A program made the translations under genes and the position numbers. From positions 186,001-250,000 of the forward strand of contig JAUILA010000002.1 in NCBI GenBank assembly GCA_030432655.1: a stretch of DNA of 64,000 nucleotides. Reading direction: 5' to 3'. The notes under the pieces are model-generated. The model saw only the letters and a list, made by a program, of their open reading frames with translations. It searched no databases and was not told the origin of the DNA. The DNA comes from Bacteroidia bacterium. GTDB taxonomy: Bacteria > Bacteroidota > Bacteroidia > Cytophagales > Cyclobacteriaceae. Below are positions 19,248 to 27,907 of the stretch, in pieces (the first letter of the stretch is position 1; every line of letters starts with the position of its first letter).

Positions 19248-19271
19248 CATACCATAATCTTTTTTGGCCTG

Positions 19272-20486
19272 TCAGGCCCATAGTGAAATCCTGAAAGTTG
19301 TTCCCCCGTTTTCATCAGAAGATTTGACGAAAATTTTGCCCTGGTGATACTTTTCAATAATCCGTTTTGCCAGTGTAAGCCCGAGGCCCCAACCTCGTTT
19401 TTTAGTTGTAAACCCGGGGTTGAAAACCTGCTTCAGTTTTGACTTGGGAATACCTTTTCCTGTATCAGAAATGTCTATGAATACTTTTCCTTCATTGCCT
19501 TTGAGGATAAAAATTTTAATGGTACCCGCGCCGTTCATGGCATCCACTGCATTTTTGCAGAGATTTTCAATCACCCACTCAAACAATGGGGCATTCACCT
19601 GGGCGGTAATGCCTTGTGTGAGTGATTCCACTTCGATATTAACCTTAGGAGAAATACGGGACCGAAGGTAATCAATTACCGAGTTTATCAGTTCTTCTAT
19701 TTTTACTTCTTTCAGCGCCGGCGCCGACCCGATGTTCGAAAACCGTTCTGTGATCACCTGCAGCTTCTGAATATCTTTATCAAGCTCGCCAATAAGTTCC
19801 TTGTCTTTGAGCGATGCCTCTTCCTTAAAATACTCCACCCAGGCCATGAGGGAGGAAATGGGCGTTCCCAGCTGGTGAGCTGTCTCTTTGGCAAGTCCAA
19901 CCCATACCCGGTTTTGTTCCGCGGCTTTCGAATAATTGAAAGCCATGTAGGCAATAAACCCAAAGATGGCAATCACCGACAGCTGGATGTACGGGTAGTA
20001 GGTCAGCTGGGTGAGTAGAAATGAATTGCGGTAATACACATAACTCACACTGATGATCTCATTGGTTTCCTGATCCCTCGGGGCAATTTCAATGGGTTCA
20101 TAAGCTTCCTGCATCTTCTCAAGCTCATCATAAATAAGCTGGTTCTGCCGTGGAACGGAAAGAGATGAATCCACATCGACATTCCTGTGCCCCTGGATTG
20201 AGCCATTCTCACTTACCAGGATAGTGGGAATGGAATTGTTTTGAAATACGATCTCTTCCGTAATGAAAGACAGGTCTTTGTCGATGTTTTCCCTGATCGT
20301 GTATTCGAGCGCTTTGGCGTAAAGCCTGATCTGCCGTTCTTCGCGGGCTTTGAGCTGATCAATCAGAATATTGGTATACAGGATGGAACCTACACTGATG
20401 ACAATGGAGAATATCAGTACAAACCATTTCAGGTTGGATTTGTCCTGGGAGAAGTCGAGGCCGGATTGAAAGGTTGACTGAGCCAT
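19272..20486 (-). CDS. Orphan sensor histidine kinase
   Basis: I start at ATG 20486 (404 residues); a second ATG six codons upstream is possible. There are two membrane segments (about residues 20-42 and 160-180) around a roughly 115-residue extracytoplasmic region with no recognised sensor fold. The cytoplasmic part has the H-box AKETAHQLGTPISSLMAWVEY, with no clear HAMP or PAS domain, and an HATPase domain with ENLCKNAVDAMNGAG, DISDTGKGIPKSKLKQVFNPG and GWGLGLTLAKRIIEKYH. No response regulator is adjacent, so the partner is elsewhere. A terminator 28 bases upstream separates it from the ABC genes. Confidence 0.85.
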   Translation of the reverse strand: MAQSTFQSGLDFSQDKSNLKWFVLIFSIVISVGSILYTNILIDQLKAREERQIRLYAKALEYTIRENIDKDLSFITEEIVFQNNSIPTILVSENGSIQGHRNVDVDSSLSVPRQNQLIYDELEKMQEAYEPIEIAPRDQETNEIISVSYVYYRNSFLLTQLTYYPYIQLSVIAIFGFIAYMAFNYSKAAEQNRVWVGLAKETAHQLGTPISSLMAWVEYFKEEASLKDKELIGELDKDIQKLQVITERFSNIGSAPALKEVKIEELINSVIDYLRSRISPKVNIEVESLTQGITAQVNAPLFEWVIENLCKNAVDAMNGAGTIKIFILKGNEGKVFIDISDTGKGIPKSKLKQVFNPGFTTKKRGWGLGLTLAKRIIEKYHQGKIFVKSSDENGGTTFRISLWA

Positions 20487-20513
20487 ATCTATCAGTAGCG
20501 GCACACCAAAACG

Positions 20514-20554
20514 AAAAATGCCGGAGCACCAATATAGGTTTTTTCCGGCATTTT
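20514..20554 (-). terminator. Intrinsic terminator after the ABC exporter genes
   Basis: The arms AAAATGCCGG and CCGGCATTTT enclose a 20-base loop and are followed by T residues on the minus strand. It lies between the permease stop (20576) and the histidine kinase start. Confidence 0.65.
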
Positions 20555-20575
20555 AGTTGGTCGCTTATTATCAGG

Positions 20576-21853
20576 TCACTTCATTCTGATCCATTTGGCC
20601 AGCACCTTGTAATTGACTTTTGTGCCGTGCATGAGAATACCTATGCGGTAGATGCGTCCGGCAACCCAGGTGGTCGCCAGGAAGCCCAGAATGAGCAGTA
20701 CCATGGACAGTGCAAGCTCCCAGGCCGGTACACCATAGGCAATCCTGCCCATCATGACGATCGGGGAGGTGAACGGGATTACGGACAGCCAGAAGCTGAG
20801 CGGACCATCCGGATTCTGGATCACACTATTCATACCGATTATACCGGCAATCAGTGGGATCATGATAGGGAACATGAACTGCTGCGCCTCAGCCGGTGTA
20901 TCCACCGCAGAGCCGACAGCGGCAAACAGGGCCCCGTAAAGCAGATATCCGCCAAGAAAATAGAAAATGAAGGTAAGTGCTACTCTTGTGAACGGGATTT
21001 GACTGACCAGCGACATGACTTCCTGCGCATCTTCATTTGAAAGGTTCTGCGTCTGCGACATATTCTCCGTCATATCTATACCAAAAAATGCCATGACCAG
21101 GGTGAAAACCGTGCCCATCAAAACGATCCAGATCAATACCTGGAACAGGCCCACCGAAGCCACTCCCAGGATCTTACCCAGCATGAGCTGAAAAGGTTTG
21201 ACTGTAGAGATAATCACTTCGACGATCTTATTGCTTTTTTCCTCAATTACGCCCTGCATTACCTGGCCGCCGTAGGCGAACATGAAAATGTAAATCAGAA
21301 AACCGGTGATGTATCCTACCCCGAATGCGAGTCCCTGGTTACTTTCCTTTTCCTGGCCTTCGCTGACATCAAAGGTGGTGACATTTACATTGGTTCTGAG
21401 GCGGTCCAGCAGCTCCTCGTCCACGGAATATGCCTCTAATTTTTTCTTGCGGATCATCTCCTCCATGGTATTATTCAGGTCCGAGATAAGGCCGATACTC
21501 GCAGCTGACCGAGTGTAGAAGGCAAATCCTCGCGGATTTTCCAGGTCATATTCAGGAATGTACAGGAGCCCGTACTCGCTGCTTTCATTGAAAACATCTT
21601 TGGCATGATCCAGGTCTCCGTCGACCGGGATGTACCTGAAGTTATCGTCCTCATTCAGGTCGAAATCCTGCGATTCATCAAGGACGAGAACGGTTTTCAT
21701 CTCAGCCGAACTTTCTTCCCTTTCCATAAAGTAAAAGATCACCCCGAAAATGGCCGGAAATATCAGCGGGACGAGAATAGTAGTGAGCAGGAAGGATTTC
21801 TTCTGTACCCTGCTCAGGAATTCACGCTGGATAATGAGTAATATCTTCGACAT
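20576..21853 (-). CDS. ABC-2 type transporter permease
   Basis: The 425-residue protein has an N-terminal membrane segment preceded by ILLIIQREFLSRVQKKSF, then a large acidic extracytoplasmic domain (about residues 45-175). Five or six further membrane segments follow, with the ABC-2 signature YGGQVMQGVIEEKSNKIVEVI. This is the NatB-like build of exporters with a periplasmic domain. It pairs with the ATPase encoded 1 base upstream (stop 21855, start 21853). The substrate is unknown; relatives export Na+, drugs or lipids. Confidence 0.88.
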   Translation of the reverse strand: MSKILLIIQREFLSRVQKKSFLLTTILVPLIFPAIFGVIFYFMEREESSAEMKTVLVLDESQDFDLNEDDNFRYIPVDGDLDHAKDVFNESSEYGLLYIPEYDLENPRGFAFYTRSAASIGLISDLNNTMEEMIRKKKLEAYSVDEELLDRLRTNVNVTTFDVSEGQEKESNQGLAFGVGYITGFLIYIFMFAYGGQVMQGVIEEKSNKIVEVIISTVKPFQLMLGKILGVASVGLFQVLIWIVLMGTVFTLVMAFFGIDMTENMSQTQNLSNEDAQEVMSLVSQIPFTRVALTFIFYFLGGYLLYGALFAAVGSAVDTPAEAQQFMFPIMIPLIAGIIGMNSVIQNPDGPLSFWLSVIPFTSPIVMMGRIAYGVPAWELALSMVLLILGFLATTWVAGRIYRIGILMHGTKVNYKVLAKWIRMK

Positions 21854-21854
21854 A

Positions 21855-22763
21855 TCAGGACTCTTTTACTTTGTTGATGAATATTTCATTAATGGTGGGG
21901 ATCTTTTCAGTAAACCCGTGCACCTCGGTTTGGGAGATCAGTGAGGAGAGCAATTCGTTGGGGCTTTTGCCTTCTGCGATACGGATGGTTGACTGGAAAT
22001 GATTTTCCGAAAGGCTCTTCTTATCGAGCGTTTCAAATCCTGCCTGGCCGTTGGACCAATCCCCGAAATGTTCGACAATGAAGGTATTTGACCGGTAAGC
22101 ATTTTTAATACTTCGTTTCTCGCCCTCCAGTATTTTTTGTGACTTATTAATCAGGGCTATATGATCGCAGAGTTCCTCAACGGATTCCATACGATGAGTC
22201 GAGAAAATGACCGTACTCCCGTTTTCACGTAGCCGGAATATCTCATCTTTGATCAGGTTGGCATTGACAGGGTCAAAACCAGAGAATGGTTCATCAAGGA
22301 TTATCAGGCGGGGTTCATTCAATACTGTCGAAATAAACTGGATCTTTTGAGCCATCCCTTTGGAAAGGTCTTCAATTTTGCGGCTCCACCAGTCATCAAT
22401 TTCAAGCCGTTTTGTCCAGTAACGGCTTTTTTTAATGGCGTCTGCCTTCGACATATTGCGTAGCCTTCCCAGATAAACCAGTTGCTCGCCAACTTTCATT
22501 TTTTTGTAAAGGCCGCGTTCCTCCGGTAGATAGCCGATAATGGAGATATGATCGGGATTCAGTTTTTTCCCTTCGATGATGACATCTCCCTTATCCGCTT
22601 CAATAATCTGATTTATAATACGGATCAGCGTGGTTTTCCCGGCTCCATTGGGTCCGAGCAAGCCGTAAATACTGTTGGGAGGGATAGAGATGCTGACATC
22701 TTCCAGTGCTACATGACCGGAATAATACTTTGAGATGTTCTTTGCTTCCAGCGTATATTCCAC
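21855..22763 (-). CDS. ABC transporter ATP-binding protein
   Basis: The 302-residue protein has Walker A GPNGAGKTT, an unusual signature LSKGMAQKIQFI, Walker B LIILDEPFSGFDP and the H-loop STHRM. The first 210 residues form the ATPase; the last 90 are a C-terminal extension typical of NatA-like exporters (DUF4162-like). The start is GTG at 22763 (GTGGAATATACG); no in-frame ATG lies between it and the preceding stop. It works with the permease immediately downstream as an export system of unknown substrate. Confidence 0.9.
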   Translation of the reverse strand: MEYTLEAKNISKYYSGHVALEDVSISIPPNSIYGLLGPNGAGKTTLIRIINQIIEADKGDVIIEGKKLNPDHISIIGYLPEERGLYKKMKVGEQLVYLGRLRNMSKADAIKKSRYWTKRLEIDDWWSRKIEDLSKGMAQKIQFISTVLNEPRLIILDEPFSGFDPVNANLIKDEIFRLRENGSTVIFSTHRMESVEELCDHIALINKSQKILEGEKRSIKNAYRSNTFIVEHFGDWSNGQAGFETLDKKSLSENHFQSTIRIAEGKSPNELLSSLISQTEVHGFTEKIPTINEIFINKVKES

Positions 22764-22878
22764 GTATTCACATGTTTAGGTTTCAATTCCAACGAATGTA
22801 CAACGAAAACATTTAAACACGCAGGGAGAAGCAGTCAGCGGTCAAAAAGAATGCTGAATTAAGAATATAGTGTATGAA

Positions 22879-23781
22879 CTAATCGGTGTGTTTCTGTTTA
22901 AAGAAAATCTTGCCCATGCTGACATCCAGGTTGAATACCAGGGCATCGGACTTATCGGAAGAGTAGGCTGAATTTACGTACGTGTTAGGAGCTGATTTCT
23001 CAAAGTTATCGGGCAATCTTACTTTGCAGAGCCAGGAATCCCTGACTTTGATCATTGTTGGCATGTCATCTGACGGGAGAATGACGTACATGTTTCCGGC
23101 TCCGACACTGCCGATAATTTCACCGGTCATGAATTCTTCGCCGCTTATATCGAGAAGCAAATCCCCGAATCCCACGTCAGCTCTTATGTATTTGCTTTTT
23201 GCCAGATCCAGTTTGCGAACAGCCACTGAACCCATATCCACCTTCACATAAAAGGTATCCATTTCAGTGGTATTACCTTCCTGGGAAAAATAACCAATGT
23301 TAATATCGGCACTTCCGGTGTGTATTTTAAGATTTTCAACACCTATTCCGGACAGGTCGATGTCGGCTTTACCGATTCCGTACTTCAGATTGAGATCATA
23401 TACCTGGTCGCGGTTCAGGTAAACACGCCAGATTTTTTTGGTTCCCTCATGATGATTTCCGAAAACGCGGCTGCTGATCGACTGGCCGAACCCTTCTGAG
23501 CGATCATCTTCAAGAAGCAGGTTTACATGACAAATTTTGCCATGGATTTCTTTCTCGAAGGTGTGCGAATAATTATCGTAATCCTGGTTACTGTAAACAG
23601 TGATGAGTTCATCACTTTCGCCAGCCTTAATGGAACACTGACCGCTGTTTACTTCGAAGCGAAGATCAACATATTCAACCCTACTATCTCCATTCACTGA
23701 AAACTGCTTTTTTATCTGAGCCCAGGTGGTTTGCGCAGCGCAAACAAGGACCGCGATAACAGCCAAAGTCATTCTCTTCAT
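22879..23781 (-). CDS. Secreted beta-rich protein, DUF4097-like adhesin fold (tentative)
   Basis: The 300-residue protein has a Sec signal peptide (KRMTLAVIAVLVCAAQTTWA). The mature part is a run of short beta repeats, such as LNLKYGIGKADIDLSGIG, LKIHTGSADINIGYF, YVKVDMGSVAVRKLDL and YIRADVGFGDLLLDISG. This right-handed repeat pattern with GSGD-like turns resembles DUF4097 or toast-rack domains. The call is from pattern only; no catalytic motif is visible. It stands between the ABC exporter genes (115-base gap) and dnaJ. There is a weak hairpin upstream at 23845-23864. Confidence 0.6.
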   Translation of the reverse strand: MKRMTLAVIAVLVCAAQTTWAQIKKQFSVNGDSRVEYVDLRFEVNSGQCSIKAGESDELITVYSNQDYDNYSHTFEKEIHGKICHVNLLLEDDRSEGFGQSISSRVFGNHHEGTKKIWRVYLNRDQVYDLNLKYGIGKADIDLSGIGVENLKIHTGSADINIGYFSQEGNTTEMDTFYVKVDMGSVAVRKLDLAKSKYIRADVGFGDLLLDISGEEFMTGEIIGSVGAGNMYVILPSDDMPTMIKVRDSWLCKVRLPDNFEKSAPNTYVNSAYSSDKSDALVFNLDVSMGKIFFKQKHTD

Positions 23782-23844
23782 GGTGGTAAATACGAGTGTA
23801 TTACCCGGGAAGTTGCGGAATTGTTAAAAAAATGTCACGTTTTA

Positions 23845-23864
23845 GCCGGATTATTTCTTCCGGC
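23845..23864 (-). terminator. Weak terminator-like hairpin after dnaJ
   Basis: GCCGGA and TCCGGC arms enclose an 8-base loop, with outer TTTT/AAAA pairing. On the minus strand a T7 run follows only about 12 bases after the stem, so termination is uncertain. Confidence 0.35.
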
Positions 23865-23887
23865 CAAAACGGATTTGACGCAAAATT

Positions 23888-25000
23888 CTAGAAGAATTCC
23901 CTCATTTTTTCGAAGAATCCCTTCTCGTTTCGTCCTGGTTTAGGCTGGAAATTCTCTGAATTACGTAATGTTTCAAGTGCGTTTTTCTCCTCGGCACTTA
24001 GCTTCTTGGGCGTCCAGACATTTACATGAATCAGCTGGTCTCCGCTGCCGTATCCGTTCAGCTCGGTAATTCCCTTTCCTCGAAGCCTGAGAATTTTCCC
24101 ACTTTGGGTTCCCGGATCTATTTTAATCCTTACTTTGCCATCAATGGTAGGCACTTCAATAGAAGTCCCCAGGGCGGCATCCACAAAACTGATGTACAGG
24201 TCATATACAACGTTGTTGCCTTCCCGCTTGAGGGTTTCATGTTCTTTTTCCTCAACAAGGATCAGCAGGTCACCGGCAGGACCACCGCCGGGTGCTTCAT
24301 TTCCTTTGCCGGACATAGATAACTGCATACCGTCTGCAACACCTGCCGGAATCTTTATACTGATCACCTCTTCCTTGGGAACCAAACCGGAACTGTCAAC
24401 ACCGGGAGGCCGGTTTTCAATTAGCTTTCCGCTACCGTTACATGTAGGGCAGGTGCTGGTAGATACCATCTGACCGAGCATCGTATTTACGGCTTTCCTT
24501 ACCTGGCCTGTTCCCTGACAGGTTGTACAGGTTTTGAAAGTTACCCCATCGGCCTGAACCATGCGGTTTACCTTTATTTTCTTTTCTGCACCGTGCGCTA
24601 TTTCCTCAAGATTCAGCTTCAGTTTAATACGCAGGTTGGAACCTCTGCGGGCCCTGCGGCGACCGCCTCCACCTCCAAAGAAACTGTCAAACGGACTGTG
24701 CCCGCCGAAAATATCCCCGAACTGGCTGAATATATCTTCCATATTCATGGACTGTCCACCGCCAAAACCACCGCCGTTCATTCCGGCATGCCCGAAACGA
24801 TCATAACGCTGGCGTTTATCCTGATCCCGGAGTACCTCGTAGGCCTCTGCCGCTTCTTTGAATTTATCTTCCGCTTCAGGATCATCCGGATTTTTATCAG
24901 GATGGTATTTTATTGCCACCTTCCTGTAAGCCTTTTTGATCTCTTCCGGGGAAGCGTTTTTTTCTACTCCAAGTATTTCGTAATAGTCTCTTTTAGCCAT
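23888..25000 (-). CDS. dnaJ: Co-chaperone DnaJ with a single zinc centre
   Basis: The 370-residue protein has a J domain with the HPD motif ([17 protein letters not shown]), a Gly/Phe-rich linker (about residues 72-115) and a substrate-binding C-terminal region ([22 protein letters not shown]). The zinc region holds only two CxxCxGxG repeats, CTTCQGTG and CPTCNGSG, where most DnaJ proteins have four. By spacing, the two kept repeats match the second and third (zinc centre II), and the first and fourth (centre I) are gone. It delivers clients to DnaK and stimulates its ATPase. The gene follows grpE by 10 bases in a two-gene unit. Confidence 0.95.
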   Translation of the reverse strand: MAKRDYYEILGVEKNASPEEIKKAYRKVAIKYHPDKNPDDPEAEDKFKEAAEAYEVLRDQDKRQRYDRFGHAGMNGGGFGGGQSMNMEDIFSQFGDIFGGHSPFDSFFGGGGGRRRARRGSNLRIKLKLNLEEIAHGAEKKIKVNRMVQADGVTFKTCTTCQGTGQVRKAVNTMLGQMVSTSTCPTCNGSGKLIENRPPGVDSSGLVPKEEVISIKIPAGVADGMQLSMSGKGNEAPGGGPAGDLLILVEEKEHETLKREGNNVVYDLYISFVDAALGTSIEVPTIDGKVRIKIDPGTQSGKILRLRGKGITELNGYGSGDQLIHVNVWTPKKLSAEEKNALETLRNSENFQPKPGRNEKGFFEKMREFF

Positions 25001-25010
25001 TGTCTCTTAA

Positions 25011-25619
25011 TTAGCTTCCGATCACCACTTTTGCATAGCGAATGACCTTATCTTTCAGCAAATATCCTTTCTCCACAACATCCACCACTTTGCCTTTCAG
25101 TTTTTTGGAAGGCGCAGGGATCTGCGTAATGGCTTCGTGAAAATCAGGATCAAAATCAGATCCTTCACCAGCGTTCATAGCCTTCAAACCTTTTTGTTCA
25201 AGGGTTTTTTTGAATTTGTTGTAGACCAGATCAAGACCCTCCCTGATACTTTTATTATCAGATCCCTCTTCCTCAATGGATTTACTGGCCCGCTCAAAAT
25301 CGTCAAGAACAGGAAGAAGGGAAGACATCAGTTCCTCGTTTGCGGTACTGATCATATCCAGTTTTTCCTTTGCCGTTCTTCTGCGGAAGTTTTCAAATTC
25401 CGAGTATAAACGCAGGTATTTATCCCTGCTTTCCTGCACATCGATCTTCAATTTTTCAATTTCTTCCTCCGAGGCGGATTTATCGTCAGCATCAGCCTTC
25501 TCATTCTCCTCTTCCGGAATGGATTGTTCCTCATTTTCAGCTACCGCTTCCTGGGAAGCCTGTTCCTCGCGGGTTTCCTCAGCCTGATTAGTATCCTTAT
25601 CGCTCTCTTTCATATTCAA
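25011..25619 (-). CDS. grpE: Nucleotide exchange factor GrpE
   Basis: The 202-residue protein begins with an acidic, disordered region of about 55 residues rich in E, D and Q. A long helix follows (ESRDKYLRLYSEFENFRRRTAKEK, in the coiled-coil dimerisation stretch). The C-terminal beta domain ends with GKVVDVVEKGYLLKDKVIRYAKVVIG, the GrpE signature. It exchanges ADP for ATP on DnaK. A second ATG at 25613 is also possible. Its upstream region contains a sigma54-like element and TGTCA/TGACA half-sites matching those of dnaK. Confidence 0.94.
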   Translation of the reverse strand: MNMKESDKDTNQAEETREEQASQEAVAENEEQSIPEEENEKADADDKSASEEEIEKLKIDVQESRDKYLRLYSEFENFRRRTAKEKLDMISTANEELMSSLLPVLDDFERASKSIEEEGSDNKSIREGLDLVYNKFKKTLEQKGLKAMNAGEGSDFDPDFHEAITQIPAPSKKLKGKVVDVVEKGYLLKDKVIRYAKVVIGS

Positions 25620-25677
25620 TTTATTCTTTCAATTCGTGATTAAACAGAACATAATGATCCCTGTCGCATTTTGTGCG

Positions 25678-25692
25678 GCAATTTCTCTGCCA
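25678..25692 (-). promoter_or_regulatory. Sigma54-like -24/-12 promoter upstream of grpE-dnaJ
   Basis: On the minus strand TGGCAG (25692-25687), 5 bases, then TTGC (25681-25678) match the sigma54 consensus TGGCAC-N5-TTGC at every strongly conserved position. GG and GC are 10 bases apart, as that sigma factor requires. The start codon is about 60 bases downstream. No convincing TAnnTTTG box was found between this point and grpE. Confidence 0.6.
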
Positions 25693-25704
25693 ATCACAGG
25701 AATC

Positions 25705-25728
25705 TGTCAAATTGACATTATTTTGTCA
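25705..25728. promoter_or_regulatory. TGTCA/TGACA half-site cluster upstream of grpE
   Basis: TGTCA (25705-25709), TGACA (25713-25717) and TGTCA (25724-25728) form a palindrome TGTCAAATTGACA plus a third half-site that runs into the end of obgE. The nearest half-site ends exactly 12 bases before the TGGCA element, the same spacing as at dnaK. Confidence 0.55.
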
Positions 25729-26710
25729 GCATTTTCCACAATGCATCCTTCAATTCCGTCAGACCTGACTGTGTGACGGATGATATAAAGAGATGTTCCA
25801 GTTCTTCAGGTAATTCCTTACGGGTTTCCTCTTTCAGCTCTTCATCCAGCAAGTCTGATTTTGAAATGGCGAGCAGGCGTTGCTTGTCAAGCAGTTCGGG
25901 GTTGTATTTTTTTAATTCTCCCAGGAGAATGGAGTATTCTCCGGCAATATCTTTCGCGTCTGCAGGTATCAGGAAGAGAAGGATGGAATTACGTTCTATA
26001 TGACGGAGAAATCGTATGCCAAGCCCTTTACCTTCTGCTGCCCCTTCAATAATACCAGGAATATCTGCCACCACGAACGATTTATAATCCCGGTAGGCAA
26101 CCACTCCCAGGTTCGGGGTAAGGGTGGTAAACGGATAATCCGCAATTTCCGGTTTTGCCGCACTGAGAACTGAAAGCAGTGTTGACTTGCCTGCATTTGG
26201 AAATCCCACTAATCCGACATCCGCAAGCAGCTTGAGCTCCAGTATCATCCAGATCTCCTCGCCGTCTTCACCGGGTTGGGCAAATCGCGGCGTCTGATTG
26301 GTGGAAGTCTTAAAATTTTCATTTCCCAGTCCGCCCCTGCCTCCTGCGACAAGAATCTTTTCCTCCCCGTCCTCGGTGATCTCAAAAAGTTTTTTATTTG
26401 ATTCGGCTTCCCTGGCAACGGTACCCAGCGGAACTTCCAGTACAATATCCTCCCCGTCAGCCCCGGTGCGCCTGCCACCTTCACCGCCTTTGCCGTTACC
26501 CGCGATGACATGTTTCTGATATTTGAGGTGGAGAAGTGTCCATAGCTGGGCATTGCCTTTGAGAATGATATGACCACCACGGCCGCCATTGCCCCCGTCC
26601 GGGCCACCCTTTGGCACATGTTTTTCCCTTCGGAAATGGACTGATCCTGACCCTCCGGCGCCCGATCGCGCACAGAATTTCACATAATCGATAAAATTGG
26701 AAGAAGCCAC
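25718..26710 (-). CDS. obgE: GTPase ObgE/CgtA
   Basis: The 330-residue protein has the glycine-rich Obg fold (about residues 1-158, with [19 protein letters not shown] and [18 protein letters not shown]). The G domain contains [15 protein letters not shown] (G1), [16 protein letters not shown] (G3) and ISKSDLLD (G4). It is an essential GTPase in late 50S ribosome assembly. It lacks the variable C-terminal OCT domain of some species, which is common. It is the last gene of the hpt-adk-obgE unit and starts 3 bases after adk. Its C-terminal codons overlap one half-site of the grpE control region. Confidence 0.95.
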   Translation of the reverse strand: MASSNFIDYVKFCARSGAGGSGSVHFRREKHVPKGGPDGGNGGRGGHIILKGNAQLWTLLHLKYQKHVIAGNGKGGEGGRRTGADGEDIVLEVPLGTVAREAESNKKLFEITEDGEEKILVAGGRGGLGNENFKTSTNQTPRFAQPGEDGEEIWMILELKLLADVGLVGFPNAGKSTLLSVLSAAKPEIADYPFTTLTPNLGVVAYRDYKSFVVADIPGIIEGAAEGKGLGIRFLRHIERNSILLFLIPADAKDIAGEYSILLGELKKYNPELLDKQRLLAISKSDLLDEELKEETRKELPEELEHLFISSVTQSGLTELKDALWKMLTK

Positions 26711-26713
26711 GTG

Positions 26714-27301
26714 TCAGGCTTTGTGCTCTTCCAGGGAATCAATTACGCTGCAAAGCTGCTGGAATATTTCGTCAATTGTACCCACACCATGTACAGGATG
26801 GTACTTGCCCTGTTTTTTATAATATTCCATGACAGGAACGGTTTCATCGAAATAAACACGAAGCCTGTTTTCAATTTTCTCCACCGACTGATCATCTGCC
26901 CGGCCGGATTGCTTTCCGCGTGATAATATCCTCGTTTTCAGTTCTTCTTCAGGAACATCCAGCGCCAGCATCCCGGCGATCGGAAACCCTTTCCCTTCAA
27001 GCAGCTCATCGAGAGCAACCGCCTGCGGTACAGTACGGGGAAATCCGTCAAAAATATAGCCTTCAACCCCGGATGATGATTTTATCTTTTCATCCACCAT
27101 TCCGATAACCACTTTATCAGGAACCAGGTTTCCCTCGTCCATGAATTTCCTGGCCATTTTACCGAGTTCAGTTCCTTCACTAAGGTGTTTTCTGAACAGA
27201 TCGCCCGTGGAAATATGGGTCAGATTATATTGTTCAATCAGCTTTTCGCTTTGAGTGCCTTTTCCCGCACCCGGAGGACCAAATAGAACGATATTTAGCA
27301 T
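26714..27301 (-). CDS. adk: Adenylate kinase
   Basis: The 195-residue protein has the P-loop GPPGAGKGTQ (residues 7-16), HISTGDLFR, FDGFPRTVPQA and RLRVYFDETVPVMEYYKKQG. The LID region is the short form: there is no four-cysteine zinc LID, which accounts for 195 rather than about 214 residues. It interconverts AMP and ATP with two ADP. It lies between hpt (21-base gap) and obgE, an arrangement I recall as common in Bacteroidota. Confidence 0.95.
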   Translation of the reverse strand: MLNIVLFGPPGAGKGTQSEKLIEQYNLTHISTGDLFRKHLSEGTELGKMARKFMDEGNLVPDKVVIGMVDEKIKSSSGVEGYIFDGFPRTVPQAVALDELLEGKGFPIAGMLALDVPEEELKTRILSRGKQSGRADDQSVEKIENRLRVYFDETVPVMEYYKKQGKYHPVHGVGTIDEIFQQLCSVIDSLEEHKA

Positions 27302-27322
27302 CTTTTTTAAATTCTTGACAGC

Positions 27323-27847
27323 CTAATTCAGCTGATAGATATGTTTTAAATTTCTTCCGTATCCTGAATAATCCAGGCCATACCCAATGACAAATTTGTC
27401 AGGGATGTCAAAGCCAACATATTTGACACGCTCCAAAAGCATTTCATTTTTCGGTTTTCGAAGAAGCGTGACGACTTCCACAGAGCGGGCGCCAAGTTCC
27501 TCCATCATTTTCAACATCTTCACGATCGTCTGGCCCGAATCGACAATGTCTTCCAGGATCAGCACGTCCTGTTTGAAAATGTTTTCGCTGAGACCTATCA
27601 ATTGCTTTATGTTTCCTGTGCTTTCCATCTCATGATAGGAAGCTACCTTGACAAATGAAATACGCACATTTTTTTTCAGTTCCCTGATCAGGTCGGCCGC
27701 AAATACAAAGGAACCATTCAGAACTGAAATAATCAAAGGGTCCAGGTCCCGGTAATCGCTGTTGATTTTGCGTCCCAGCCGGCGGACAGCCTTCTGAATT
27801 GCTTCCTCGTCAAGGTATTTTTTAAATTTCTTGTCTCTGACGACCAT
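27323..27847 (-). CDS. hpt: Hypoxanthine phosphoribosyltransferase
   Basis: The 174-residue protein carries the PRPP-binding motif LILEDIVDSGQT, an upstream LNGSFVFAADLIREL and a C-terminal KYVGFDIPDKFVIGYGLDYSGYGRNL typical of bacterial HPRT. It converts hypoxanthine and guanine to IMP and GMP for salvage. It is first in the hpt-adk-obgE unit and has a -7 promoter element 28 bases before its ATG. Confidence 0.94.
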   Translation of the reverse strand: MVVRDKKFKKYLDEEAIQKAVRRLGRKINSDYRDLDPLIISVLNGSFVFAADLIRELKKNVRISFVKVASYHEMESTGNIKQLIGLSENIFKQDVLILEDIVDSGQTIVKMLKMMEELGARSVEVVTLLRKPKNEMLLERVKYVGFDIPDKFVIGYGLDYSGYGRNLKHIYQLN

Positions 27848-27874
27848 CTGGCGACTTTCCCTCTGTTACCGGCA

Positions 27875-27882
27875 GCAAATAT
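27875..27882 (-). promoter_or_regulatory. -7 element of the hpt-adk-obgE unit
   Basis: TATATTTG on the minus strand matches TAnnTTTG fully, about 28 bases before the hpt start. No clear -33 TTG at 19-21 bases. Confidence 0.45.
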
Positions 27883-27907
27883 ACGGATTATTATCAAACG
27901 GTTTTGT

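Noticed and set aside
19266-19278. GGCCTGACAGGCC palindrome as terminator of the histidine kinase gene
   Set aside because: It overlaps the stop region, has almost no loop and is followed by A rather than T on the minus strand.
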